This document shows positions 30,424 through 39,127 of a stretch of DNA of 64,000 nucleotides, piece after piece. The translations under genes were made by a program, and so were the position numbers. This DNA is from Pseudomonas sp. MWU13-2100 (GTDB taxonomy: Bacteria > Pseudomonadota > Gammaproteobacteria > Pseudomonadales > Pseudomonadaceae): assembly GCF_023242365.1 (NCBI RefSeq), contig NZ_JALLIX010000034.1, positions 1 to 64,000 on the forward strand, given 5' to 3'. Every line of letters begins with the position of its first letter. The first letter of the stretch is position 1. The notes beneath the pieces were generated by a model, which saw only the letters and a list, made by a program, of their open reading frames with translations, had not been told where the DNA came from and did no database searches.

Positions 30424-30756
30424 TCAGGAGGTCAGCAATTGCAGGATCTGGTCCATGCGATTGTTGGCAATCCAGGCCAGGGGGGCGCCGATGACTGCGG
30501 CGGCACCGGCCATGTAGGTCAGTCGGTTCTTGATGGATTTGACATCGTTGCGTACCTCATTCAGGTCGCGGTGGATGTATTCGAAGCGGGTTTCCAGCTC
30601 TGTGATTCGGGGTTCCATAGCATCGCCTCCAGGGGTACGGGTCGTCTTGGCCTTGTCATGGCGGGGCGGGAATTGCGGTTTGGCGTCGTGATGGCCCGGC
30701 TCGTGGGCCGAAGCGCTCAAGTGCGGTGCCGCGCAGTGCTGTAGCTCGACTTCCAT
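30424..30756 (-). CDS. Small single-membrane-segment protein with coiled coil
   Basis: No family is recognised. The 64-residue core (ITELETRFEYIHRDLNEVRN, then DVKSIKNRLTYM) is a heptad-like helix leading into one hydrophobic segment (AGAAAVIGAPLAWIA). There are two plausible starts: ATG 30756 (110 aa, GAGGAAG upstream, His/Pro-rich leader) and ATG 30618 (64 aa, GGAGGCG upstream). Both ribosome sites look good, so two products are possible. The core resembles small holin- or hemolysin-XhlA-like proteins in layout, but that is a weak analogy. Confidence 0.6.
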   Translation of the reverse strand: MEVELQHCAAPHLSASAHEPGHHDAKPQFPPRHDKAKTTRTPGGDAMEPRITELETRFEYIHRDLNEVRNDVKSIKNRLTYMAGAAAVIGAPLAWIANNRMDQILQLLTS

Positions 30757-30907
30757 GTGAATATGCTTCCTCGATGGTTCAGATCCAGAGTGTTATTCGC
30801 TCGATAAAAAGAGCTTGAAGAAGTTCGCCTTATTTCGCTTCTGGGTCAATTGAGGTTGTTCGCTGGTGATTATCGGAAAATTCCTCATCGTTTGAAGGTT
30901 CTCCAAT

Positions 30908-31834
30908 TCAGGCGTGCGGGCTGTCCCAGTAGCGCTTGTACATGCCCAGGTTCTTTTTCAGCCGTCTGGGCAAATGTCGTTCCTGCTGGCTCAGTTTGTA
31001 GGCGAGCAGTTTCACCGCGTTGCGCCACAGTGAGCCAGGCCAGGCCAGGCAGCGGGCGGGGCCGAGGAACTTCAGCTCAGAGATCACGTAGCGCAGGCCC
31101 TCGCCGCCGGCCCCGCCGAACTGCTGGCGAATCCACGGCTCACGGGCGTGGAAGACCCCGATATCGAAGTAGCGTCGGAACTCTTCACCGAGACTGTAGT
31201 TATGGGAGTGCCTGCAACGCGCACTGCCTTCGTAGGCGACCGTCCATCCGGCCTGGAGCATTTTCGCGGCGACGTACATGTCTTCCGACAAGATGACATG
31301 CTGGGGGAATCCGCCGACCTGCATCAGGGCCTGGCGCCGATAGGCGGAAAAGGAATTGGAGATGAAGGCGGTCTTGATCCCCAGCCGGGGGGCATCGGCC
31401 AGGCTCTTGACCTGGGAGCCCGGGGGGTAGTTGAACAATCTGGCGTGCTCGGCCAGAGGCGTGGCGTCCAGGTGCGGCAACTGCCGGCCACAGACGGCGC
31501 CGACCTGCTGGTCGGCAAACGGCCGGACGATGTTGGCAATGCCTTCGGAGTCGTCCAGGTAGGCATCCTGGGTCATGAACACGTAGAGCTCGTAGCCGGG
31601 GTTGTGCTCGACCATCCATTGGCGGGTGCCGCCATGGTTGAAGTCCTTGCTGTCGATGCGTTGCACCCGCGGGCAGCGCGCGCAGGCCAGCTCGAAGGTA
31701 CCGTCGCTGGAACTGGAGTCGACGATCAGGGTGTCGAACGTCGCGGTCTGGGTCGCCAGGGAGTCAAGCAGGCGTTCCAGGTCACGGCGTCCATTGTAGG
31801 TTGGAATCACTACGGCCACTTGAGGGGTCGACAT
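30908..31834 (-). CDS. Family 2 glycosyltransferase (PslC-like / rhamnosyltransferase-type)
   Basis: This 308-aa GT-A fold enzyme has VVIPTYNGRRDLERLLDSL at the N-terminus, IVDSSSSDGTFELA (nucleotide site), the acceptor-side motif FMTQDAYL and SEDMYVAAKMLQAGW. It would transfer one sugar to the lipid-linked exopolysaccharide unit. The ATG at 31834 has GGAGAG upstream. It is the last gene of the psl-like operon, 16 nt after the flippase. In P. aeruginosa the GT2 gene pslC lies between pslB and pslD; its absence there suggests this is the relocated counterpart, which is inference. Confidence 0.8.
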   Translation of the reverse strand: MSTPQVAVVIPTYNGRRDLERLLDSLATQTATFDTLIVDSSSSDGTFELACARCPRVQRIDSKDFNHGGTRQWMVEHNPGYELYVFMTQDAYLDDSEGIANIVRPFADQQVGAVCGRQLPHLDATPLAEHARLFNYPPGSQVKSLADAPRLGIKTAFISNSFSAYRRQALMQVGGFPQHVILSEDMYVAAKMLQAGWTVAYEGSARCRHSHNYSLGEEFRRYFDIGVFHAREPWIRQQFGGAGGEGLRYVISELKFLGPARCLAWPGSLWRNAVKLLAYKLSQQERHLPRRLKKNLGMYKRYWDSPHA

Positions 31835-31850
31835 CGTTTGCTCTCCAGGT

Positions 31851-33281
31851 TCAGCCGGGCAGGGCGCGCCAGGGGCGCAGCCATGCCGCCAGGGCAATCA
31901 GCAGGATCAGGCTGCACAAGCTGCTCAGGCCCAATTGCAGCCAGATGCCGTGCAGCGGATGCAGGGCCAGCGCGGCTATGACCATCACCGCCAACCCCAG
32001 TAGCCCATGGCTGCGCCACGGCACCTGGGCCTGCAACTGTTGGCGGCGGATCAGCAGCAGGCCGGTGAGTATCACCCCGCAGATGGCGGCCAGGGCGATG
32101 CCGATCAACCCGAGGAAGTACGGTAGCAGCGCCAGCAGCAGGGCATTGAGCAGGCTGCCGCTCAGTTCGCAGGTGAGTGGCAGGCGGGTGTCGCCGGCGG
32201 CGTAGGCATAGCGGGCGAGCAGGGCGTTCCAGGCGCCGAAGACCAGGGGGATCGAGAACCAGGCCAGCAGTTCCGGCAGCGGGCTGTCGGCCGCCTGGTG
32301 GGGCAACAGCAGACTGACCAGCGCCCCGGCGGCACCGATCAGCCCGACCACGGCGGGCAGGGTCAGCAGGCTGGCGCTGGCCAGGCCCTTGCGCAGCAGG
32401 CCCAGGCGTTCGCGGCCCTGGCTGCCGCTCATCAGGCCGAGGAGCACCTGGTTCAGGCTCATCAGGGCGATCAGCGGCAGGTTGATCAGTTTGCGCGCCA
32501 GGTTGATCCAGGTCACGGCACCTTCGCCGAGCAATGACGCGACCATGCGCTCGAGCAGGGCCAGGCCCTGACTGGCCAGGTTGCTGCTGAGCAGCGGGCC
32601 GATGCGTTGCAGCAACTCTTTCACGGCGCCGGGGGCGTGGCCGAGTTGCCAGGGTTTCCAACCGCTACGGTACAAGGCTGGCAACAGCAGCGTGGGCATC
32701 AGCAGGCTGCCCAGTACGCAGGCGCTGGCCAGGCCGGTGGGGGTCGCGGCCTGGCGCAGGATGGCCAGGTACAACACCGGCGGCAGGTTGAACAGCAGTG
32801 AACCGAGCCCGGCCAGGACAAAGCGTGAACGGGCCTGCAAGGGTACACAGAACAAGGCATGCAGGATAAAGCCGGGGGCGCACCAAGCCAGCCAGTGCAG
32901 GCTGGCCCCGGCCAGTGCGTAACCCTGGTTGTCGAGCCCTGGTCCGATCAGCCGGACCCACAGCGGCGAACCTGCGCCCAGCACCAGCGCCAGCAGCAGG
33001 CCGCAGAGCAGCAGTCGGGGCGCCATCGCGCCGAGCCAGGCGGTTTGTTCGGTGGCCGTGCGTTGCTGGTAGAGCGGTAGCGCCGCGGCGCTGAGCAGGC
33101 CGGCCGCGAGGGCCATGCGCAGGGCTTCGGGCAGGAACAGCGCCACCAGGAAGCTGTCGCTACGCCCGCCGGCGCCCCAGGCGGCGACCAGCAGCCACTC
33201 GCGGGCGAACCCGGCGACGAGGCCGGTGAGGGTCGCCAGGGTCAGCCACAGGGTGGAACCGAGCAGTTTCGAGTCAGGCAT
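31851..33281 (-). CDS. pslK: Lipid-linked oligosaccharide flippase (PslK-like, MurJ/MviN family)
   Basis: This 476-aa membrane protein has about 14 hydrophobic segments, with MurJ-like N-terminal sequence (TGLVAGFAREWLLVAAWGAG, RSDSFLVALFLPEALR). MurJ-family proteins move undecaprenyl-linked sugars across the inner membrane. Its place in the psl operon points to the exopolysaccharide unit rather than lipid II. It starts 9 nt after the acyltransferase stop and precedes the terminal glycosyltransferase. Confidence 0.85.
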   Translation of the reverse strand: MPDSKLLGSTLWLTLATLTGLVAGFAREWLLVAAWGAGGRSDSFLVALFLPEALRMALAAGLLSAAALPLYQQRTATEQTAWLGAMAPRLLLCGLLLALVLGAGSPLWVRLIGPGLDNQGYALAGASLHWLAWCAPGFILHALFCVPLQARSRFVLAGLGSLLFNLPPVLYLAILRQAATPTGLASACVLGSLLMPTLLLPALYRSGWKPWQLGHAPGAVKELLQRIGPLLSSNLASQGLALLERMVASLLGEGAVTWINLARKLINLPLIALMSLNQVLLGLMSGSQGRERLGLLRKGLASASLLTLPAVVGLIGAAGALVSLLLPHQAADSPLPELLAWFSIPLVFGAWNALLARYAYAAGDTRLPLTCELSGSLLNALLLALLPYFLGLIGIALAAICGVILTGLLLIRRQQLQAQVPWRSHGLLGLAVMVIAALALHPLHGIWLQLGLSSLCSLILLIALAAWLRPWRALPG

Positions 33282-33290
33282 GCCTGCGGC

Positions 33291-34112
33291 TCAATGGAAC
33301 AAAGTGAACAGGCCTTTGCCGCCCACTTTGTAGTTCAAGCCGCGGCAACGTTCGCCCTTGATCGCCGCATCCGGCCCGCCGACGATGGCATAGGCCGGAA
33401 CCGGTTTGGAGACCACGCACTGGCCGCCGACCACCGCGCCTTCGCCGATGTCCGCACCGAACGAGAGCAAGGCGCGGCTGGCGATCCAGGCGTAGTCGCG
33501 GATATGGATCGGCCCGCCGACCGCCCAGAACTCCGGGGCCTGGACATCATGACCGCCGGCAATGATCAGTACGTGTGAAGCGATGGTCACATGGTCGCCG
33601 ATGATCAGCCCGCCCCGGGCATCCAGTTGGCAATGCCAGCCGACGGTGCTGTCGTTGCCGATGCGCAGGTTGTCCACCCCCAGCACCTCGGTGTTGCGCC
33701 AGACCGTCGAGCCCTTGCCGATCTTCGCCCCGCCCGCGCGCAGCCAGAGCAGCCTCAGCGTGTGGCTGGGAATCTTGCAGATAAGTATGTTGTAGGCCAG
33801 TTCCCAGCCGCGCAGCATGCGGTCGCGCAGGGTCGGCCAGTTGATCCCGTACAAGGGGATCAGCGTGCCCTTGACCTCGCGGCCGAGCAAGGCATAGAAG
33901 CGTCGTGCCAGGGGCGGTTCGATTCGCGTTTCGATGTTCAGGTAGCTGATGAAACACAGCATATTGCCCTTGAGCGGCTGCTCGAAACACACGTCGTTTT
34001 CCAGCATCCACTGGTAGCTGCTCTCCAGTTCCTCCAGGCTGACGCCCATCTTCTCGGCGTATTCGGGCAGGGCCTGTCTCAGGTTCAACGAGTGGAATAT
34101 GCGGTGTTTCAT
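33291..34112 (-). CDS. Left-handed beta-helix (hexapeptide) acyltransferase
   Basis: This 273-aa protein has an N-terminal helical part (about 100 residues, with LPEYAEKMGVSLEELESSYQ) of no known role. A hexapeptide-repeat domain follows (GAKIGKGSTVWRNTEVLGVD, IGDHVTIASHVLIIAGGHDV, ADIGEGAVVGGQCVVSKPVP) with a probable catalytic His in AGGHDV. It resembles WcaF-type O-acetyltransferases. ATG 34112 overlaps the pslJ stop by 4 nt. P. aeruginosa psl encodes a different, membrane-type acyltransferase (pslL), so this gene may replace its function. Confidence 0.82.
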   Translation of the reverse strand: MKHRIFHSLNLRQALPEYAEKMGVSLEELESSYQWMLENDVCFEQPLKGNMLCFISYLNIETRIEPPLARRFYALLGREVKGTLIPLYGINWPTLRDRMLRGWELAYNILICKIPSHTLRLLWLRAGGAKIGKGSTVWRNTEVLGVDNLRIGNDSTVGWHCQLDARGGLIIGDHVTIASHVLIIAGGHDVQAPEFWAVGGPIHIRDYAWIASRALLSFGADIGEGAVVGGQCVVSKPVPAYAIVGGPDAAIKGERCRGLNYKVGGKGLFTLFH

Positions 34113-35497
34113 GGGTGGATTCCTGGCAGGGGGGTGGCCTTGAGCTTGAGACGCCGTGTTTCGTGCAGGTTCAGGCCGAGCATCAGCCAGAACAGGGCGA
34201 TCAGCACATTGGTAAAGCTGAAATAGTGGTCGAAGAAGCCGCTGAGCAGCGCTGCCATCAAGCCGCAGGTGGTGCCGAGCCAGATCGCGTTGTCTTCGTT
34301 CAGTTGGAGGGTGACCAGGGAGGAGCGGGTTTCATTCCACCAACTCCAGATCACCGCGGCAAACAGTATCAGGCCCGGCACGCCGAGCTTGTAGATGAAG
34401 TTCAGCCACAGGTTGGAGATACCCCACAGGCCGGTGCCGGGCACGGGCGGCTCGACCTTGAAGCCGATGCCGAAGGGGAACATGGCCACCGCGTTGGGGA
34501 AGTGTGAGTATTCGTCGAAACGCACGTTGGTACTGGCGTCGTGGCTGGAGAAGAGCCCCAGCAGACGGTCCTGCAGTGGCGGGTAGAACATCAGCAGCAA
34601 GCTGCCGAACACCAGGCCGGCCAGGATCACCTGGCCGGTGTAGGGCACGCGCTTGCGGGCCATCCAGAGCAGGACGACCAGCAGGCTGACCAGCGCTCCG
34701 CGCGAACCTGAGAGCAGCAGGCCGATTACGCCCAGGCTCGCCACTGCGAGGCCCAGGGCGCGCCTCCAGCCTTGGCGGGCAAACCCGTAGCAGAACGCCA
34801 ACGGCAACAGCAGGGTCATGGCACCGCCCAGGGCGTTGGGGTGCATCCAGGGCGAGCCCATGCGATTGGACAGCGCCGACAGACTGTCGCCCAGCACCTG
34901 GATGCTGCCGTAGCCGAGCGCGGCGAGGATCGGGGTCATGCCGGTGGCGCTGCCGTTCTTGAGGAACACCGGGATCGACAGCAGTAACAGCAGCAGGGTA
35001 CCGAGCAGCAGGCCGGTGACCACTTGTTCGCGGGCCTTTTGCTGGTCCAGCAGACGAGGTACCAGGAACAGCACCGACAGGTTGAGCAGCCAGCGTATCC
35101 AGTTCACCGGGCCATTGCCTTCGGCGTTGACCATCAATTGTCCGGCGACAAACGGAAGCGCGCTGAACAGCATCAAGGCCACCAGCCAACGTTCAGTGCG
35201 CAGGAGAGGCGGCTTTTGCGGCAGATTGTTGAACAGGCTTTGCACCAGCACGCTGCCCCAGACCAGCAGGATCAGGGCCTCGGACACCGTGGTGCGCAGG
35301 CCGACCTGGATCGTCGAGTAGGGCAGGAAGGTGGCGAGCACGCTGAACAGCAGCAGGCCCCAGAGCGGGTGGCGGATGATGGTCACCACGCCGCCGATGG
35401 CAACCAGCACGACCGCCACCTTGAACGGCGGCAGCAGCCAGGCGAGGATGCCGAAGAGCAGCCCGGACAACACGGCGATGGGCAACGCCAAGGGCAT
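34109..35497 (-). CDS. pslJ: O-antigen ligase/polymerase-like membrane protein (PslJ-like)
   Basis: This 462-aa protein has about 12 hydrophobic segments and a large periplasmic loop in its second half (SSHDASTNVRFDEYSHFPNA), the hallmark of Wzy/WaaL-type enzymes; LLLSGSRGALVSLLVVLL is family-like. It probably polymerises the exopolysaccharide repeats. The ATG at 35497 shares one base with the pslI stop (TAATG) and has GAGGAG upstream. The frame is open another 279 bp upstream, but only as antisense-like Arg/Pro-rich sequence within pslI. Confidence 0.87.
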   Translation of the reverse strand: MPLALPIAVLSGLLFGILAWLLPPFKVAVVLVAIGGVVTIIRHPLWGLLLFSVLATFLPYSTIQVGLRTTVSEALILLVWGSVLVQSLFNNLPQKPPLLRTERWLVALMLFSALPFVAGQLMVNAEGNGPVNWIRWLLNLSVLFLVPRLLDQQKAREQVVTGLLLGTLLLLLLSIPVFLKNGSATGMTPILAALGYGSIQVLGDSLSALSNRMGSPWMHPNALGGAMTLLLPLAFCYGFARQGWRRALGLAVASLGVIGLLLSGSRGALVSLLVVLLWMARKRVPYTGQVILAGLVFGSLLLMFYPPLQDRLLGLFSSHDASTNVRFDEYSHFPNAVAMFPFGIGFKVEPPVPGTGLWGISNLWLNFIYKLGVPGLILFAAVIWSWWNETRSSLVTLQLNEDNAIWLGTTCGLMAALLSGFFDHYFSFTNVLIALFWLMLGLNLHETRRLKLKATPLPGIHP

Positions 35498-36597
35498 TAT
35501 TTCAGCTCCTCGATCAGGCGGTTGAAGCGCTCCTGGTAGGCCGCCGTGCCATAACCCGCGGCCCAGGTCCGGAGTGCCTCGGGATCCTCGGCGGGGGCAT
35601 CGGCCAGGCCGATCATCAGTGCGCTGAGGGCCGGACCGTCGGTGGGCGAGAAGCGCGGGCTGTGTGGTGGGGTGATTTCGTCCAGCGCCGAGCCGCTGGC
35701 GACGGCCACCGGGGTACCGACGCTGAGGGCTTCGATCACCGGCAGGCCGAAGCCTTCGGCATAGGACGGTTGCCACAAACGCTCGGCCTGTTGGTATACC
35801 CCGTGGAGTTGGGCATCGCTGAGGCCGCTCAGGTAATGCAGGCCCGGCAGGTGTTGCAGCGATGCGGGCAGGTCCTCGGGGACGCCGATCAGCACCAGCT
35901 CCGGCACCTGTGGCGATTGCTGGCGGGCAGCCTGCCAGGCGCTGACGAACCAGGGAATGTTTTTGCGCGGTTCACGGGTGCCGACGGCCAGCCAGTAGCG
36001 CTCGGGGACTTGCAGGTCGCTGATGTCGGCGGCTTCGCCGACGAAGCCGGTGACCAGATTGGGCAATACGCGGACTTTGTCGCGGGCCTCGGGAAACAGC
36101 TTGAGCAGTTCGTCGGCGGTGTATTGCGAGGGTGTCCAGACTCTGTCGGCGACCTTCACCGAATGACCGATGGAGAGGCGGTCGGTGGCGCGGTAGACGC
36201 GTTCCTTGAGTTTCGAGCCGTGGCTGTTTTGCAGGGTCAGCTGGAACAGGTCGTGCAGTTGCAGCACATAACGCATGCCGGCGGGCTTGCGCCCTGGTGG
36301 CAGGCCCATGTTGAAGTTGCAGAGGTAGACCTCGATCCCGGCTTCGCGCAACGCACCGGGCAGGAAACCGGCCTCGAAGCGCAGGCGTATCGGCAGGCGG
36401 TGCACGCCGAACAAGGGCGAGCCCCATCTCGGACAGTGGACGCGACGACGGATCGGATGATCCTCCGGGGCCACCCCGAACAGTTGCAGGCTCACCTCGG
36501 GATGGGCGCGCAGCGCCTGCTCCAGGGCCAGGTTCTGGCGGCCGATGCCGCTGTGGGTGTAACCCGCTGCCGGGCGATAATCCAGACCTATGCGCAT
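35497..36597 (-). CDS. pslI: Family 4 glycosyltransferase (PslI-like)
   Basis: This 366-aa GT-B enzyme has the N-terminal acceptor domain LDYRPAAGYTHSGIGRQNLA and the donor domain YWLAVGTREPRKNIPWFVSA, LWQPSYAEGFGLPVIEALSV. The ExFGLPxxE motif is the GT4 sugar-nucleotide site. Members of this type often use GDP-mannose, consistent with a Psl-like polymer. The ATG at 36597 lies 10 nt inside the end of pslH and the stop overlaps pslJ, so translation is coupled. Confidence 0.88.
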   Translation of the reverse strand: MRIGLDYRPAAGYTHSGIGRQNLALEQALRAHPEVSLQLFGVAPEDHPIRRRVHCPRWGSPLFGVHRLPIRLRFEAGFLPGALREAGIEVYLCNFNMGLPPGRKPAGMRYVLQLHDLFQLTLQNSHGSKLKERVYRATDRLSIGHSVKVADRVWTPSQYTADELLKLFPEARDKVRVLPNLVTGFVGEAADISDLQVPERYWLAVGTREPRKNIPWFVSAWQAARQQSPQVPELVLIGVPEDLPASLQHLPGLHYLSGLSDAQLHGVYQQAERLWQPSYAEGFGLPVIEALSVGTPVAVASGSALDEITPPHSPRFSPTDGPALSALMIGLADAPAEDPEALRTWAAGYGTAAYQERFNRLIEELK

Positions 36598-37805
36598 ACG
36601 GATTGTGCTTCCTTGAGGTGGGGGAGGCGGTTATAGACCGCTTCCAGTTGTGCGGCGGCCACGGACCAATCGTGCTCGGCCTTGACGTAGGCTCGGCCGG
36701 CTTCGGCGATCTGCCGCAGGCGTGACGGGTGTTCGAGGAGTTCGGCGAGCATCCGGGCCAGGGCTTGCGGGTCTTCGCTGCCCAGATAGTGCCGGCCGTT
36801 TTCGACCCGCAGTCCCGACACGCCCTGGCCGGTGGTGACCACCGGCAGGCCGGCGGCCATGGCTTCGAGTACTTTGAGCTTGGAGCCGCCGCCCTGGCGT
36901 AGCGGTGCGAAGAACACCGACGCTTGGCTTTGCAGGGTGCGCAGATCGGGAACGAAACCTTGCCATTCGATCCGCGGATCGGTCCAGCGCGAGCGCCAGG
37001 CATCCGGCAAGCCGAATCCGGCAATGGCGAAACGCACCCCCGGATTGAGCTGCCACAGGGCCGGGAGAATTTCCTCCAGGGCCCATTCGACGGCATCCAG
37101 GTTCGGGCTGTATTCGTAGTTGCCGATAAACAGCAGGCGCCGGGCATGCAGGTCGGGCTGGACGCCAGCATAGAGGTCGGTGTCGACACCGTTGACCACC
37201 ACCGCCACGGGCTTGCCGGTCTGCTGGCGCAATACCGTGGCGTCCTCGCGGGTCACGGCGACCAGTTCGCTGGCCTGGCGAAACACCCGGCTTTCCCAGC
37301 GTCGATAACGTCGCTGGTCATACTGCGTGAAGGGTTTCATCCAGCCCGGCAGGCGGTCATAACTGGCGGCGCCGAGGGCCGATTCGACATTGTGCTCGGT
37401 AAGAATGAAAGGCTTGCCGGCGTCGAGCAGCGGTTGTTCGAAAGGTTGGAAGCTATAGCTGTGTTCGATCTGGATCACGTCCCAGTCTTCTTCCAGCAAG
37501 GTGCGTAATTGTGCCTGCAACTGTGGCGCCAGGCCGTTGATCGTGGCCAGCATCGGGTAGGGCGCCAGCAGTACGCCGAGCAGGGTTTTCAGGCTGCGCA
37601 ACGAGCGTCGCGGGACCACGATCAGCCGCTCGACAATCGGCGCGAGGGCATGGCGCGTGGCTTCGTCGATATCGTTTTTCGATTGCACCAGCAGGGTGAT
37701 CCGATGTCCGCGTGCCGCCAGGCTGCGCAGCAGGTGAAATTGCCGGGTCTTGCCGCCGCTGGTCGTGGGCCAGGGCAGGTAGGGCAGGGTCCAGAGGATT
37801 TTCAT
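36588..37805 (-). CDS. pslH: Glycosyltransferase (PslH-like)
   Basis: This 405-aa GT-B enzyme starts MKILWTLPYLPWPTTSGGKT, with RQFHLLRSLAARGH. The donor side has LFIGNYEYSPNLDAVEWALE, FFAPLRQGGGSKLKVLEAMA and LPVVTTGQGVSGL, the GT4-type E-rich nucleotide site. ATG 37805 overlaps the pslG stop (ATGA); the in-frame GTG at 37814 is less likely. It adds one sugar of the repeat unit; which one cannot be told from sequence. Confidence 0.88.
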   Translation of the reverse strand: MKILWTLPYLPWPTTSGGKTRQFHLLRSLAARGHRITLLVQSKNDIDEATRHALAPIVERLIVVPRRSLRSLKTLLGVLLAPYPMLATINGLAPQLQAQLRTLLEEDWDVIQIEHSYSFQPFEQPLLDAGKPFILTEHNVESALGAASYDRLPGWMKPFTQYDQRRYRRWESRVFRQASELVAVTREDATVLRQQTGKPVAVVVNGVDTDLYAGVQPDLHARRLLFIGNYEYSPNLDAVEWALEEILPALWQLNPGVRFAIAGFGLPDAWRSRWTDPRIEWQGFVPDLRTLQSQASVFFAPLRQGGGSKLKVLEAMAAGLPVVTTGQGVSGLRVENGRHYLGSEDPQALARMLAELLEHPSRLRQIAEAGRAYVKAEHDWSVAAAQLEAVYNRLPHLKEAQSVCA

Positions 37806-39127
37806 GGCGTCCACACCAATAGCTGCAGGCTGGTTTTCAGCGGCACGGTAATGGCTGTGCTGTCGCTCAGGTTCGTCTGGGTGCCGGCCAGCGGGTCGAA
37901 CAGCGTCGCCTGGGTCACGCCGGGCAACTGCAGGCTCTGGCCGCTGGCACTCCAGAACATCCAGACGTGGGCGCCGTCGTTGCGGGTCCAGGTGATGTTG
38001 TAGAGATCGGCGGGCGCATTGTTCGACGCCGGGGCATCGGCCGGCTGGAGCACCGGGCCGGTGACCGTGAGGAAGTTCTTCAGGGCGTTATACACCGGCT
38101 TCGGCTTGCCGCTGAGGTCGAGCAGCCCGTAATACTGGTCGCGCGGGGTCGCCCGCTGATCCAGGTCGCTGAGGTTGAACAGGAAGATCCGCTGGTAGTC
38201 CATGGCGCTCATCAGGGCCAGGCGCCGCAGGGTGTAGTCGGCCTGCCCGTCGACGCCGATCAGTGCCTGCATTTCCTTGGGGCCGGCATAGCTTGACCAG
38301 CCCCATTCGGTTGCCCATACCTGGGTGACGCCCTTGCCGTGCAGGTTGCTGTTCATGGCATTGCCTCTGATCAGGAAGTCCTGGGCCGCGGCGTTGTCGC
38401 CTTCAGGAAACTGGGTATAGGGGTGATAGGCGGCGATGATGTTCTGGCCGGCCAGGCCCTGGTTCACCAGGGCGTCGAGCATCAGCCCGGGGGTGCTGTG
38501 CATCTGGCCGAAATAAGCGACGCCGGCGCTGGCGATGGCTTTGCCCGGCACCTGGGTGCGGATGGCATCGGCCGTGGTGGTCAGCAACTGGTAGTAGGCC
38601 GCGGGGTCTTCCTTGGGCCGCCAGATGATGTTCGGCTCGTTCCACACCTGCCAGGTGTTTACCTGGGGGTAACGCTGGGCCAGGGTGACCATGCGCGAGG
38701 CGAACAGCTTGAAGTCGGTCGGCGGATACTGGTCGCTGCTCGGCGTGCCGGCCGGGGCGCTGCTGGCGAACGGCGGTGAGCCGACCAGGTAGGCGACGGT
38801 GTTATAGCCATGGCTCTTCATCGCCGCCATGGCCGCATCGAGTTCGTTGAGCTGGAAAGCCCCCTGTTCGGGTTCGATGATGAACCAGTGGAGGGTCAGG
38901 CGCACCCAGTTCAGGCCCAGCGCATCAAGCTGCGTCATCTGTTTCTGGTAGGTGTCCGGATCGAAATACTGGAACTGTGCGTTGACCCCGAGAAAGTTTT
39001 TCCACTCCACCGCGCGGGGCGCCTTGAGCGTGGTCTGGGCAGCGACCTTGGGGCTCCAGGGGATCAGGCCGACGGCGACCGCCATCAGCAACAGGGCCGG
39101 CAGCCATAAAAAGGCTTTACGCCACAT
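37802..39127 (-). CDS. pslG: Exopolysaccharide glycosyl hydrolase (PslG-like)
   Basis: This 441-aa protein has an N-terminal hydrophobic signal/anchor (FLWLPALLLMAVAVGLIP) and a TIM-barrel hydrolase domain. The acid/base Glu is in QVWNEPNIIW and the nucleophile Glu in ATEWGWSSY, as in clan GH-A enzymes. A C-terminal beta-domain follows (from about residue 355). PslG of P. aeruginosa is a periplasm-facing endoglycosidase that trims Psl. ATG 39127 is preferred, with GGAGG 8 nt upstream; ATG 39133 is too close to it. It overlaps the end of pslF. Confidence 0.92.
   Translation of the reverse strand: MWRKAFLWLPALLLMAVAVGLIPWSPKVAAQTTLKAPRAVEWKNFLGVNAQFQYFDPDTYQKQMTQLDALGLNWVRLTLHWFIIEPEQGAFQLNELDAAMAAMKSHGYNTVAYLVGSPPFASSAPAGTPSSDQYPPTDFKLFASRMVTLAQRYPQVNTWQVWNEPNIIWRPKEDPAAYYQLLTTTADAIRTQVPGKAIASAGVAYFGQMHSTPGLMLDALVNQGLAGQNIIAAYHPYTQFPEGDNAAAQDFLIRGNAMNSNLHGKGVTQVWATEWGWSSYAGPKEMQALIGVDGQADYTLRRLALMSAMDYQRIFLFNLSDLDQRATPRDQYYGLLDLSGKPKPVYNALKNFLTVTGPVLQPADAPASNNAPADLYNITWTRNDGAHVWMFWSASGQSLQLPGVTQATLFDPLAGTQTNLSDSTAITVPLKTSLQLLVWTP

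Noticed and set aside
35498-35776. N-terminal extension of PslJ
   Set aside because: The upstream in-frame residues are Arg/Pro/Gly-rich antisense-like sequence lying within pslI; hydrophobic family sequence starts at the ATG at 35497, which has a good ribosome site.
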